Origin: DAOLCO01 sp964612555
GTDB taxonomy: Bacteria; Bdellovibrionota_C; UBA2361; SZUA-149; DAOLCO01
Assembly (NCBI GenBank): GCA_964612555.1
Contig: CAZTBW010000012.1
Location: 15,458 to 79,457, forward strand
DNA: 64,000 nucleotides
Direction: 5' to 3'
The notes under the pieces were generated by a model. The model saw nothing but the letters and a program-made list of their open reading frames with translations, did not search any database and was not told the origin of the DNA. The position numbers were made by a program, and so were the translations under genes. Shown here one piece after another: positions 43,330 through 51,780 of this stretch (within the stretch, counting starts at the first letter, position 1; every line of letters begins with the position of its first letter).

Positions 43330-43433
43330 TTATTTAACACTTGTGAATCCCTGTATGAGTGTTGTTGATACGTGTACGGGTACTGAGTTGTATTTTTTTC
43401 TCTGTTGTATCCTTTTTCTGTTGTGATCTTTTA

Positions 43434-44519
43434 ATGACCTCATCTTCAAAAAATGTGAGTACTTTGCCGGTTGCACTTGATGCGATGGGTGGGGATCTTG
43501 GTTCTGCTGTTCAGGTAGAAGGGGCGGTAATTGCCTATAAGGAATTCGGGGCAAAAAGCATTCTGGTAGGTAGGGAGGATGAGTTACGTGCCCATCTATC
43601 TTCACTTGGTGCGAGCTCTCTTCCTTTTGAGATTGTCCACGCTCCAGAAGTCATCGATATGGAGGATTCGCCTGCAAAGGCGGTTCGCAGAAAACCTGAG
43701 GCTTCCCTCTGTGTGGCGTATCGTCTTGTTATGGAAGAGCGTGCAAGTGCGGTTCTAAGCTCTGGTAATTCCGGAGCAATGATGGCTGCCGGGAGAATCC
43801 TCTGTGGACTCCTCCCCGGCATTGAAAGACCTGCCATTGCTACCCTGATACCGACGTACGGGGATGGTTTACCAAATGTGGTGATAGATTCCGGTGCAAA
43901 TGTTGACTGCCATGCAAGTCATCTGATGCAGTTTGCGGTTATGGGAGCAATTTATCATTCTTCATTATTCGAAGTGAAAAATCCCCGTATCGCTCTTCTT
44001 GCAAATGGTTCGGAATCATCAAAAGGCACCGACATGATTCGTGCAGCTTCACAGATGCTTTCCCGAATGGAAACGCTGAATTACGTTGGCTACGTTGAAG
44101 GGCGTGATGTTACCACCTCAAAAGCGGATGTTATCGTCTGTGATGGTTTTGTGGGTAATGTGCTTTTAAAGGCAATGGAGGGTTGTGTGACCATGATCTA
44201 TAAACAGATCAAATATGAATCTGACCGGCGTCCTTTTGCACGTCTTGGTTTGTTACTCAGCAGGGGGCTTCTTAATCAGGTATTCAGAAAGAAATTTGAT
44301 TATTCTGAACATGGGGGTGCACCACTTCTGGGTCTGAAAAAGCTTGCTTTGGTGCTTCATGGCTCATCCGATGCCCGTGCCGTAAAGAGCGCTCTTCGTC
44401 TTGCTAAAAATTTTGTAGAAAGTGGGATGACTGAAAAGATTACTTCTGCAATGCACAGACTTGAAGAACAGATGATGGATCATGTTGATGAGAGTTTGTC
44501 TTCATTGACACAGGAATAG
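43434..44519 (+). CDS. plsX: phosphate acyltransferase PlsX
   Basis: The product has about 361 residues and makes acyl-phosphate from acyl-ACP for phospholipid synthesis. The family opening LPVALDAMGGDLG and downstream SSGNSGAMMAAG, IDSGANVDC and VCDGFVGNVLLKAMEG are present. ATG at 43434 is chosen because the extra 25 residues of the longer frame do not resemble PlsX. There is no good Shine-Dalgarno sequence. fabH and fabD, which usually follow, are missing here. Confidence 0.93.
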   Translation: MTSSSKNVSTLPVALDAMGGDLGSAVQVEGAVIAYKEFGAKSILVGREDELRAHLSSLGASSLPFEIVHAPEVIDMEDSPAKAVRRKPEASLCVAYRLVMEERASAVLSSGNSGAMMAAGRILCGLLPGIERPAIATLIPTYGDGLPNVVIDSGANVDCHASHLMQFAVMGAIYHSSLFEVKNPRIALLANGSESSKGTDMIRAASQMLSRMETLNYVGYVEGRDVTTSKADVIVCDGFVGNVLLKAMEGCVTMIYKQIKYESDRRPFARLGLLLSRGLLNQVFRKKFDYSEHGGAPLLGLKKLALVLHGSSDARAVKSALRLAKNFVESGMTEKITSAMHRLEEQMMDHVDESLSSLTQE

Positions 44520-44534
44520 AACAGGAGAAAGAAT

Positions 44535-45278
44535 ATGCTAGAGGGAAAAGTTGCGCTGGTTACAGGGGGTTCCAGGGGAATAGGAAGCGAGATAGCAAAG
44601 GTGCTCGCAAAAAGTGGTGCGACAGTAGTAATAAATTACAGTTCAAATAAGACAAAGGCGGAAGAGGTAGCACAGGAGATTCGGAATCTGGATGCACCGG
44701 AGCCTTCTTGTGAGGGCTTTGATGTCGGGAATGAGGAGCAGGTTGAGGCGAGTTATAAAGCGATACTTGAACGTCATGGAAGACTTGATATTCTGGTCAA
44801 TAACGCTGGTATTACCGGCGATAATCTTCTGTTACGGATGAAGCTTGAAGATTGGGACAGGGTGATCAGAACAAATCTGACCGGTACATTTCTTTGTTCC
44901 AAAGCTGCGGTTAAGCCGATGATGAAAGCCCGTTATGGCAGGATTATCAATATCAGTTCTGTAATTGGTGAGATGGGTAATGCAGGGCAGACCTCCTATG
45001 CGGCATCAAAGGCAGGTGTGTTCGGTTTTACCAAAAGTCTGGCGAAAGAAGTAGGCAGCAGAGGGATTACTGTAAATGCAGTGACACCCGGTTTTATCAA
45101 AACTGACATGACCTCAGAAATGACCGAAGAACAGGTAAAACCACTTCTGGAATCTATCCCTCTTGGTACCTTGGGAGAAGCGGATGATGTGGCTCAGCTT
45201 GTGGGGTTTCTCTCCAGTCCTGCCGCAAAATATATCACAGGGCAGATTATTGGGGTTAATGGTGGTCTTTATATGTAG
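44535..45278 (+). CDS. fabG: 3-oxoacyl-ACP reductase FabG
   Basis: This 247-residue short-chain dehydrogenase has the NADPH motif VTGGSRGIGSEIA, the NNAG sequence at 89-92, the catalytic Ser near 141 and Y155-x3-K159 in SYAASK. It carries out the first reduction of fatty acid elongation. It follows plsX by 15 bases, with AGGAGAAAG as ribosome-binding site, and is separated from acpP by 269 bases. Confidence 0.93.
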   Translation: MLEGKVALVTGGSRGIGSEIAKVLAKSGATVVINYSSNKTKAEEVAQEIRNLDAPEPSCEGFDVGNEEQVEASYKAILERHGRLDILVNNAGITGDNLLLRMKLEDWDRVIRTNLTGTFLCSKAAVKPMMKARYGRIINISSVIGEMGNAGQTSYAASKAGVFGFTKSLAKEVGSRGITVNAVTPGFIKTDMTSEMTEEQVKPLLESIPLGTLGEADDVAQLVGFLSSPAAKYITGQIIGVNGGLYM

Positions 45279-45547
45279 TTTAAATGGATAAAATACTTGC
45301 ATTTAAAGGTTTTTTCCCATAAGACATCCTAAATTTTAGCCTGAAATTTGTTTCTGGTACTTGATTTTAGTTACAGGCTATAGTTTATTTGGTGTTCTAT
45401 TCTGACTCATTTTATGTGTCATCAATAGCCGGAACTGATGTTTCCTGTTATTGGTAAAGGGTCTAAAGCGAGATTAGTTTAGAGATGGATTTTAAATTTT
45501 AGTAATTGTTTAATTAAGACAAATTTGTCGGAGGATTAGGATAGCTC

Positions 45548-45796
45548 ATGTCTACATCTGGTGCGTCAACCGCTGAAAAAGTAAAAAGTATCATCGTGGA
45601 GCAACTTGGTGTTGCTGCTGAAGAAGTTAATGAAAGCGCTTCATTTATCGAAGATCTTGGAGCTGATTCTCTTGATATCGTAGAGCTTGTTATGGCTCTT
45701 GAAGAAGAGTATGATATTGAGATTTCAGATGAAGATGCTGAAAAGATTCTTACCGTTGGTGATGCCGTAAAGTACATTCAAAACCATACGTCCTAG
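45548..45796 (+). CDS. acpP: acyl carrier protein
   Basis: This 82-residue acidic four-helix protein has the phosphopantetheine site GADSLDIVELV (Ser41). The start ATG at 45548 has a strong GGAGGATTAGG upstream, with about six more N-terminal residues than usual. The 269-base leader after fabG suggests its own promoter, as expected for a very abundant protein. A terminator follows. fabF, the usual next gene, is not here. Confidence 0.96.
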   Translation: MSTSGASTAEKVKSIIVEQLGVAAEEVNESASFIEDLGADSLDIVELVMALEEEYDIEISDEDAEKILTVGDAVKYIQNHTS

Positions 45797-45861
45797 TATT
45801 TGATTGTAGATAGGGGGACTGGTAAGTTCTTTGATACCAACAAAAGGTATCGTATAAAGAA

Positions 45862-45890
45862 GGGGGCTCTTTGATGAGCCCTTTTTTTTT
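45862..45890 (+). terminator. intrinsic terminator after acpP
   Basis: GGGCTC (45864-45869), loop TTTGAT and GAGCCC (45876-45881) are followed by a run of T. It separates acpP from glyA. Confidence 0.92.
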
Positions 45891-45928
45891 CTAATAATCG
45901 AATTGTAAATAAATGGGGAGAATAACTG

Positions 45929-47455
45929 ATGGCACATTCTGTTCTTGCAAAGTATCTTGCAAAGTATCCTGAAGGGGCAGGAGCTGAATTTAATGAATCG
46001 TTCGTGTCCTATATCTCAAACTTGTCACAAATAGCTTCCGTTTCTCCCGGAGTGGCAAACAGCATCGTAGCTGAACTTGAAGCTCAAAGGTCTAATCTTA
46101 AACTTATCGCAAGTGAGAATTATTGCTCTCTTCCCACTCAGGCTGCAATGGGTAATCTCCTGACTGATAAATATGCCGAAGGGTATCCGGAACATCGTTT
46201 TTATGCAGGCTGTGACAATGTAGACAGTCTTGAGATCGAAGCCTGTGAACAGGCAAAAAAACTTTTTAATTGTGATCATGCATATGTGCAACCTCACTCG
46301 GGTGCTGATGCGAATATGGTTGCATTTATGTCGGTTTTACACGCACGGGTTGGTGGGGCGGTGCTTGAAAAGTTTCAGAAGGAAAAGATTAATGATTTAA
46401 CTGAAACCGAATGGGCTGAATATCGTAAAGCACTTGGAAATCAGAAACTTATTGGTCTTGATTATTATTCCGGTGGTCATCTGACGCATGGTTATCGTTT
46501 TAACATATCAGCGCAACTGTTTGAGGCGCACTCCTATAAAGTGCGGGAAGATAACTGGCTTTTGGACTACGATGATATTGCAGCGCAGGTCTCTGCTCTG
46601 AAGCCTCTTTTGTTAATTGCGGGTTACAGTGCGTATCCACGTGCGCTGAATTTCAGAAAGCTACGTGAAATTGCAGATTCTGTTAATGCCGTCCTTATGG
46701 TTGACATGGCTCACTTTGCGGGTCTGGTTGCCGGGGGGATTTTTCAGGGAGATGAGAACCCGATACCCTTTGCGCATATTGTTACCTCAACCACTCATAA
46801 AACACTGAGAGGTCCACGAGGCGGAATCATTCTTTGCACCAGGGAGTTTAAGGAGTTTGTTGACAAGGGATGCCCATATGTAATTGGAGGACCACTTCCT
46901 CATGTCATAGCTGCAAAAGCGGTTGCATTTACGGAAGCAAACAGTCCTTCGTTCAAGGATTATGCGAAGAAGATAGTTCAAAATGCCAAAACACTTGCCC
47001 AGGCATGTATTGATGAAGGCATAGAAGTAGCTACCGGAGGTACTGATAACCATCTCATGCTCCTTGATATGAGACCTTTTGGGCTAACCGGAAGGCATGC
47101 TGAGGGAGCGCTCAGAGAATGTGGTGTAACATTAAACAGGAACTCTCTTCCCTATGACCCTAATGGGGCATGGTTTACAAGCGGACTACGGGTTGGGACT
47201 CCTGCGGTGACTACTCTGGGAATGGGTGCTGAGGAGATGAAAGAAATTGCCTCAATTATCAAACTGGTTATCAGTGGAACTTCTCCTGCCCTGATTGAAA
47301 ACGGAGCAAATGCCGGAAAACCAAGTAAGAGTAATTACGTGCTCGATTCTTCAATCCGGAAACAGGCACGGGAAAAGGTGAGCGCTCTTATGGGGCGTTT
47401 CCCGGTCTATCCTGAACTTGATCTGGAGTTTCTTAAAGAGAATTTCCAGGTTTGA
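45929..47455 (+). CDS. glyA: serine hydroxymethyltransferase, long form
   Basis: This 508-residue PLP enzyme converts serine and tetrahydrofolate to glycine and methylene-THF. The core is clear: KLIASENYCS, SGADANMVAFMSVL, GGHLTHG, VDMAHFAGLVAGG and the PLP lysine in TSTTHKTLRGPRGG. It is about 90 residues longer than the common 415-residue form, with extra N-terminal sequence and an insertion around VLHARVGGAVLEKF-EYRKALGNQ. This is the arrangement I associate with chlamydial and some spirochaete GlyA proteins. Confidence 0.94.
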   Translation: MAHSVLAKYLAKYPEGAGAEFNESFVSYISNLSQIASVSPGVANSIVAELEAQRSNLKLIASENYCSLPTQAAMGNLLTDKYAEGYPEHRFYAGCDNVDSLEIEACEQAKKLFNCDHAYVQPHSGADANMVAFMSVLHARVGGAVLEKFQKEKINDLTETEWAEYRKALGNQKLIGLDYYSGGHLTHGYRFNISAQLFEAHSYKVREDNWLLDYDDIAAQVSALKPLLLIAGYSAYPRALNFRKLREIADSVNAVLMVDMAHFAGLVAGGIFQGDENPIPFAHIVTSTTHKTLRGPRGGIILCTREFKEFVDKGCPYVIGGPLPHVIAAKAVAFTEANSPSFKDYAKKIVQNAKTLAQACIDEGIEVATGGTDNHLMLLDMRPFGLTGRHAEGALRECGVTLNRNSLPYDPNGAWFTSGLRVGTPAVTTLGMGAEEMKEIASIIKLVISGTSPALIENGANAGKPSKSNYVLDSSIRKQAREKVSALMGRFPVYPELDLEFLKENFQV

Positions 47456-47577
47456 GAGTACTTTTACCCGGAGGAAATGAATTCCTAGTAAAACTCAGAG
47501 GATATTTTGTTCTTATAGATCTTCAAGGTTTCATAGAAATACTTGATCGTTTATATGTTTTAGGTTAGTTTTTAGGT

Positions 47578-48177
47578 ATGAAATGCCCTCGGTGCGATTC
47601 CAGCAAGATGCGTGTTATTGACTCTCGTGAGGGAGTGGATGGTCGTTCTGTCCGAAGAAGGAGAGAATGTGAGTCTTGCGAGTTTCGCTTTACCACTTTT
47701 GAGAGAATCGAAGAAAGTCTTCCCATGGTTATCAAGAAGGGAGGACAGAGGGAGTCTTTTGATCGTGACAAGGTACTTTTAGGGATGCGAAGAGCATGTG
47801 AGAAAAGACCTGTCAGCATCATTGATCTTGAAGAGGCAGTCAAACATATAGAAACGGTTCTTCTTGAAGGGGCGGAGAAGGAAGTTTCCAGTGATGTGAT
47901 CGGCTCTCTGGTAAGTGAATCTCTAAAAGCGCTTGATCAGGTTGCATATGTCAGATTTGCAAGTGTCTATCGTGAGTTTTCTGATGTGAACGAGTTTTTT
48001 GAAACTTTGAATCAACTTTCTTCCCCCGCCAAGCTGCACTGTATTTCCGGAGATGGTGATTCCGGGGAATCTTTTCCACCAAATGTCCGTCCAATCAAGA
48101 AAGCCGGCAGAGGGCACGGAAGAGAACTCAGATTAGGTAAGCAACTTACCTTAATCGAAAATGTCGAAAAGCAGTAG
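47578..48177 (+). CDS. nrdR: transcriptional repressor NrdR
   Basis: NrdR represses ribonucleotide reductase genes, sensing ATP/dATP. The N-terminal zinc ribbon (CPRCDSSKMRVIDSRE ... RRRECESCEFRFTTFER) and the ATP cone (MVIKKGGQRESFDRDKVLLGMRRACEKRP) are complete. The protein is 199 residues against the usual 150 or so; the extra about 50 C-terminal residues are basic and unrecognised. It overlaps ribD by 17 bases, a common nrdR-rib association. Confidence 0.92.
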   Translation: MKCPRCDSSKMRVIDSREGVDGRSVRRRRECESCEFRFTTFERIEESLPMVIKKGGQRESFDRDKVLLGMRRACEKRPVSIIDLEEAVKHIETVLLEGAEKEVSSDVIGSLVSESLKALDQVAYVRFASVYREFSDVNEFFETLNQLSSPAKLHCISGDGDSGESFPPNVRPIKKAGRGHGRELRLGKQLTLIENVEKQ

Positions 48178-49021
48178 CGCCACGTCCGCTCTTGATATTC
48201 GTCTGATGAAATATGCCCTTGCCCTTGCCCGAAAAGGCTACGGGGGAGTGTTTCCCAATCCTCCTGTGGGTGCAGTGATTGCTAAAAATACCAAGGTAAT
48301 TTCAGCCTCATATCATAAAAAAGCAGGCTCCGGGCATGCGGAGAAACTTGCAATTGAAGCGTGTAAAGAAAAGCGAGATCTCCTTGACAGCACCTTATAT
48401 GTTACACTTGAACCCTGTTCTCATTTTGGAAGAACTCCTCCTTGTACGGACGCCATTATTGAAGCGGGGATAAGTCGGGTGGTGTTTGGGACATATGACC
48501 CTACCGGTGCTGCCTCAGGTGGAGCAGAGATTCTTAAAGAAAAAGGTATTCAGGTAGAGCTATCTGAGTATGCGAGCATATGTATGGAATTTCTTGAGCC
48601 TTGGAGAAGATGGGTTCTTAATCAACAAAAAACTCTTGATGTATATGTGGTTCTTTCACTTAATGGTTTGATGCTTGCAGATACCCATTCTGATTCGAAC
48701 CCCATAATAAGGAAGGCGTTAAAGCGGTATCAGTCCTTATCCAAAAAAAATGTTCAATCAGTCACGGGGGAGTTGAGTAGTGAGGAGTTGAGTAGTGCTG
48801 ACCCCTTTCCATACTATCATTTGGGAAGTCTTGTGGAGAGTCCTGAAAAGCTTAAGATATATCTTGAACACTCATGTTTTTCTTCCTTAAGGGTGATACG
48901 GATACCCCTTTTTGCAAAAGAAAGCAGTGTCTGGAAAGTCTGGAATGCAGATGTTTCCCTAATGCGTAAATATGTGCAAAAATCTGCTTCGCTGAGTTAT
49001 GAAATATATGGAAAAGTATAA
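48161..49021 (+). CDS. ribD: RibD-type pyrimidine deaminase with a degenerate reductase half
   Basis: Residues about 12-150 form the zinc cytidine-deaminase-like domain of RibD: HAE at 59-61, PCSHFGRTPPC with Cys86 and Cys95, and FPNPPVGAVI. The C-terminal reductase half should show a longer NADPH-binding domain. Here it is only about 130 residues (VVLSLNGLMLADTH onward) and lacks the WI(S/T) and GxxT..DDPxL signatures. It overlaps nrdR by 17 bases. It contains a 15-bp direct repeat (48770-48797). Confidence 0.8.
   Translation: MSKSSSATSALDIRLMKYALALARKGYGGVFPNPPVGAVIAKNTKVISASYHKKAGSGHAEKLAIEACKEKRDLLDSTLYVTLEPCSHFGRTPPCTDAIIEAGISRVVFGTYDPTGAASGGAEILKEKGIQVELSEYASICMEFLEPWRRWVLNQQKTLDVYVVLSLNGLMLADTHSDSNPIIRKALKRYQSLSKKNVQSVTGELSSEELSSADPFPYYHLGSLVESPEKLKIYLEHSCFSSLRVIRIPLFAKESSVWKVWNADVSLMRKYVQKSASLSYEIYGKV
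48770..48797 (+). repeat. 15-bp tandem repeat inside ribD
   Basis: GAGTTGAGTAGTG occurs at 48770-48782 and 48785-48797, in frame, encoding ELSSE-ELSSA in the degenerate reductase region. Confidence 0.85.
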
Positions 49022-49029
49022 AATAGTTT

Positions 49030-49713
49030 ATGTTTTCGGGGATTATTCGACATACAGGGACGCTGCAAGTACTTGAAAGACAAAGAGAGGACGGGGGAGA
49101 GGGGAGTCTTGTGGAAATTTCTTCTTCGCTCTTTACTAATAAAGTTACTATAGGTGATTCCATAGCAGTTCAGGGGGTGTGTCTTACTGTCTGTGAAGTT
49201 GAGCTGAGTGAGAATGAGATGGGTGAGAATGAGCTGAGTGAGAATGAGATGGGGAGAGCCAGATTTTTTCTCTCTGCTGAAACTCTGAGACGCTCAGCAT
49301 TTTCTTCTCTCTTGCAGGAGGATTTTAAAAGTCTTCAGGTGCATCTTGAACCAAGTTTGAGAATGGGAGATAGCCTGGATGGTCATCTTGTGTATGGACA
49401 TGTTGATACCATTTGCAGGATTTTTGCGATTGAAGCAGAGGGGAAGAGCTGGAAATTTACTTTTTCTACAGGGCATGAATATTATCCTTATCTTGCTTCT
49501 AAAGGCTCCGTGTCTCTTAACGGGGTGAGTCTTACTATTGGAGAAAGTTATCTGCGTGATCTGGAGACGGTATTTACTGTCTATATAATCCCGCATACTT
49601 TTGAGACGACTTGTTTTTGTACATATGAAGCGGGTACCGTGCTTAATCTTGAGATTGACCCTGTAGCCCGTTATGTTGTTCATGCATTGGCACCTGATTC
49701 CGGTGATGTGTGA
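49030..49713 (+). CDS. ribE: riboflavin synthase (alpha chain, RibE type)
   Basis: This 227-residue riboflavin synthase joins two lumazines into riboflavin. Each half has the expected motif: MFSGIIRHTGTLQ at the start, GDSIAVQGVCLTV, LGDSLDGHLVYGHVD-like MGDSLDGHLVYGHVD, and GSVSLNGVSLTIGE. It carries an in-frame insertion in the first half made of a tandem 10-residue repeat ELSENEMGEN (49201-49254). It follows ribD by 8 bases and overlaps ribBA by one base. Confidence 0.9.
   Translation: MFSGIIRHTGTLQVLERQREDGGEGSLVEISSSLFTNKVTIGDSIAVQGVCLTVCEVELSENEMGENELSENEMGRARFFLSAETLRRSAFSSLLQEDFKSLQVHLEPSLRMGDSLDGHLVYGHVDTICRIFAIEAEGKSWKFTFSTGHEYYPYLASKGSVSLNGVSLTIGESYLRDLETVFTVYIIPHTFETTCFCTYEAGTVLNLEIDPVARYVVHALAPDSGDV
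49201..49254 (+). repeat. 30-bp in-frame tandem repeat inside ribE
   Basis: GAGCTGAGTGAGAATGAGAT followed by GGG... occurs twice with a 30-base period (49201-49230 and 49231-49254 onward), encoding ELSENEMG twice. It is an acidic, presumably surface-exposed insertion. Confidence 0.9.
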
Positions 49714-50975
49714 TGAATTCATTTAAACCTTCTCACGATCTTATAGGAGCGGTGCTGGAAGAGCTTTCTTCCGGTATGCCTGTTATTCTCAGTGATGATG
49801 CTGATCGGGAGAATGAAGGAGATCTTGTGTACATCGCAAGTAAAATCACAAAAAAATCTGTCTCTTTTATGATGGAACACGGAAAGGGGCTTATCTGTAT
49901 GTCTCTTACGCAAGGCAGAATGAAGGAACTCGGTCTTTCATTACAGGTAGAACATAACGAAAGTATGTTCGGGACAAATTTTGCAAGTCCCTTTGATCAT
50001 GTCTCTGTTCATGGTGTTGGAGTGACTGCTTCCTCTCGTGCCTTTACTATTACAGAAGCTGCCAGGTCTGAGGTAAAATCAAAAGATTTTATTTCTCCGG
50101 GTTTTGTTGTTCCGGTAGTTGCACGTCCGGGGGGGGTTTTGCAGAGACGAGGTCAAACAGAGGGGTCTTCTGACCTTGCCCGACTTGCCGGATATGACCC
50201 CTATGGTGTGATCTGTGAAGTTATGGACGCCTCAGGAAACATGCTCCGTGGAGATGCACTCAAATTGTTTGCAGCTCAGCACAAGATACTCTGTTGTACT
50301 ATTGATGATCTTGTCACATATCGTACCTCCTTTGAGACAAGTATCAGGCTTGTGGAAGAAAAGATTGTTCCGCTTTCTTCAATTATTCGCTCTGCCTTAC
50401 CTGATAGGGGCAGCCAGGAATGTCAGGTGCAGCTCAAGATTTTTTATGATGACATTGATGGCATGGAACATTTTGCTTTGCAATTCGGGGACGGAAAGGA
50501 AGAAGTGCTTCCTGTTCGGATACATTCAGAGTGTTTGACGGGGGATGTTTTTGGGAGTTTAAGATGTGACTGTGGTCCTCAGCTAGATGCCGCCTTGTCA
50601 TTCATGCTTGATAGAGGCAATGGTATATTGATTTATCTGCAACAGGAGGGAAGAGGTATCGGGCTTGCTAACAAGCTCCGTGCATATGAACTTCAGGAGA
50701 AAGGAATGGATACGGTTGATGCGAATCTTCATCTTGGACTTCCTGCCGATGGCAGGGATTACCGGGTAGCTGCAAACATTCTCAAGCTTATGCAGATCAG
50801 TCGTATATCCTTAATGACCAATAACCCGGATAAGTTGGAAGCTCTCAAGCGTTTCTCAATCACTGTTCAGGAAAGGATTCCCATAGAAATCCCCCCCCAG
50901 GCTGAAAACATGGCGTATCTACAAACAAAGAAAGAAAGAATGGGTCACCAGCTTCAGGTGTTCAAAGATCAGTAA
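49713..50975 (+). CDS. ribBA: RibBA-type bifunctional protein with probably inactive DHBP synthase domain and intact GTP cyclohydrolase II
   Basis: The N-terminal domain (residues 8-205) is a DHBP synthase fold with the loop DRENEGD (31-37). The two active-site histidines of the family are replaced: the PGHVFPL position reads PGFVVPV (Phe131), and the GHTEA position reads GQTEG (Gln148). The C-terminal GTP cyclohydrolase II is intact: Cys274, Cys285 and Cys287 (HSECLTGDVFGSLRCDCG) and YLQQEGRGIGLANKLRAYELQ. So GTP ring opening is likely active, while DHBP synthesis is doubtful. It starts at ATG 49713 in a TGATG overlap. Confidence 0.88.
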   Translation: MNSFKPSHDLIGAVLEELSSGMPVILSDDADRENEGDLVYIASKITKKSVSFMMEHGKGLICMSLTQGRMKELGLSLQVEHNESMFGTNFASPFDHVSVHGVGVTASSRAFTITEAARSEVKSKDFISPGFVVPVVARPGGVLQRRGQTEGSSDLARLAGYDPYGVICEVMDASGNMLRGDALKLFAAQHKILCCTIDDLVTYRTSFETSIRLVEEKIVPLSSIIRSALPDRGSQECQVQLKIFYDDIDGMEHFALQFGDGKEEVLPVRIHSECLTGDVFGSLRCDCGPQLDAALSFMLDRGNGILIYLQQEGRGIGLANKLRAYELQEKGMDTVDANLHLGLPADGRDYRVAANILKLMQISRISLMTNNPDKLEALKRFSITVQERIPIEIPPQAENMAYLQTKKERMGHQLQVFKDQ

Positions 50976-51231
50976 TAGCAGGAAGTTAAGACTCCAAAGT
51001 AACATTTCGCGGGAAATATTCATAATATTCATAGTCATTATTGGTGATTATGGATCAGGTTCGGGTTTCATCCTGCTCGTGTTAGCAGCTTGATAAAGGA
51101 TTTCTCTTTTGATAGCTTGACCAGAATAGAACAGTTTTTGAAATAATTGTTCTACCGCTGAAAACACGTCACTTTAAGGATTGAAAGCAGCTATGAATGA
51201 GTACCTGATACCCAACTTAGGGGTAGTTCAA

Positions 51232-51747
51232 ATGGGTATACGTCGTCAGGCGAGAGAAGTTGCGGTGCAGGCATTGTATATGTCTGAGTTTGCCGGAGTG
51301 GTGGATGAAGAGGTGCTGGAAGTTTTTTATAAAGAGTTTGCAATCCCGCAATCAAGCAGGAGCTTTTCTACCTCTTTGATTCTTGGAACTGTAAGTAAGC
51401 AGAAAAAAATAGACAGTATTATATCCTCTACAAGCCTTAACTGGCCTCTTATCAGGATGGCACGTGTAGATCGTGCAATTCTTCGGGTTGCAGTGTTTGA
51501 ATTATATTTTCTAAGAGATATCCCTCATAGTGTAAGCATTAATGAAGCGATAGAGATCGCAAAAAAATTCTCCTCGGATGATGCCCCGATGTTTATAAAC
51601 GGAATCCTGGATCGTATTGCAAGATCTTACACCATTGAAGATTCTGGTGTGGTGATGGATTTTGAAGAAGAAAAGACCCGACTTGAAGAAAGTTCTCTTG
51701 GTGAGTCTTTAAGTAGCGCCAGCCGTACCAAGGCTGCTACAAATTAA
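51232..51747 (+). CDS. nusB: transcription antitermination factor NusB
   Basis: This helical protein of about 171 residues helps antitermination in rRNA operons. The family opening MGIRRQAREVAVQALY sits at ATG 51232, preceded by AGGGG, and so was chosen over the TTG at 51181. The C-terminal SINEAIEIAKKFSSDDAPMFINGILDRI is typical. nusB normally follows ribH; here the 256-base gap after ribBA contains no ribH. Confidence 0.92.
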   Translation: MGIRRQAREVAVQALYMSEFAGVVDEEVLEVFYKEFAIPQSSRSFSTSLILGTVSKQKKIDSIISSTSLNWPLIRMARVDRAILRVAVFELYFLRDIPHSVSINEAIEIAKKFSSDDAPMFINGILDRIARSYTIEDSGVVMDFEEEKTRLEESSLGESLSSASRTKAATN

Positions 51748-51780
51748 AAACTGTTACACTGAAAATTGGCTACCCTTTTT

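Noticed and set aside
50976..51231. ribH or an FMN riboswitch in the ribBA-nusB gap
   Set aside because: No coding frame with lumazine synthase motifs and no conserved FMN aptamer was seen. Only a 7-bp inverted repeat TAGAACA...TGTTCTA (51127-51154) is present.
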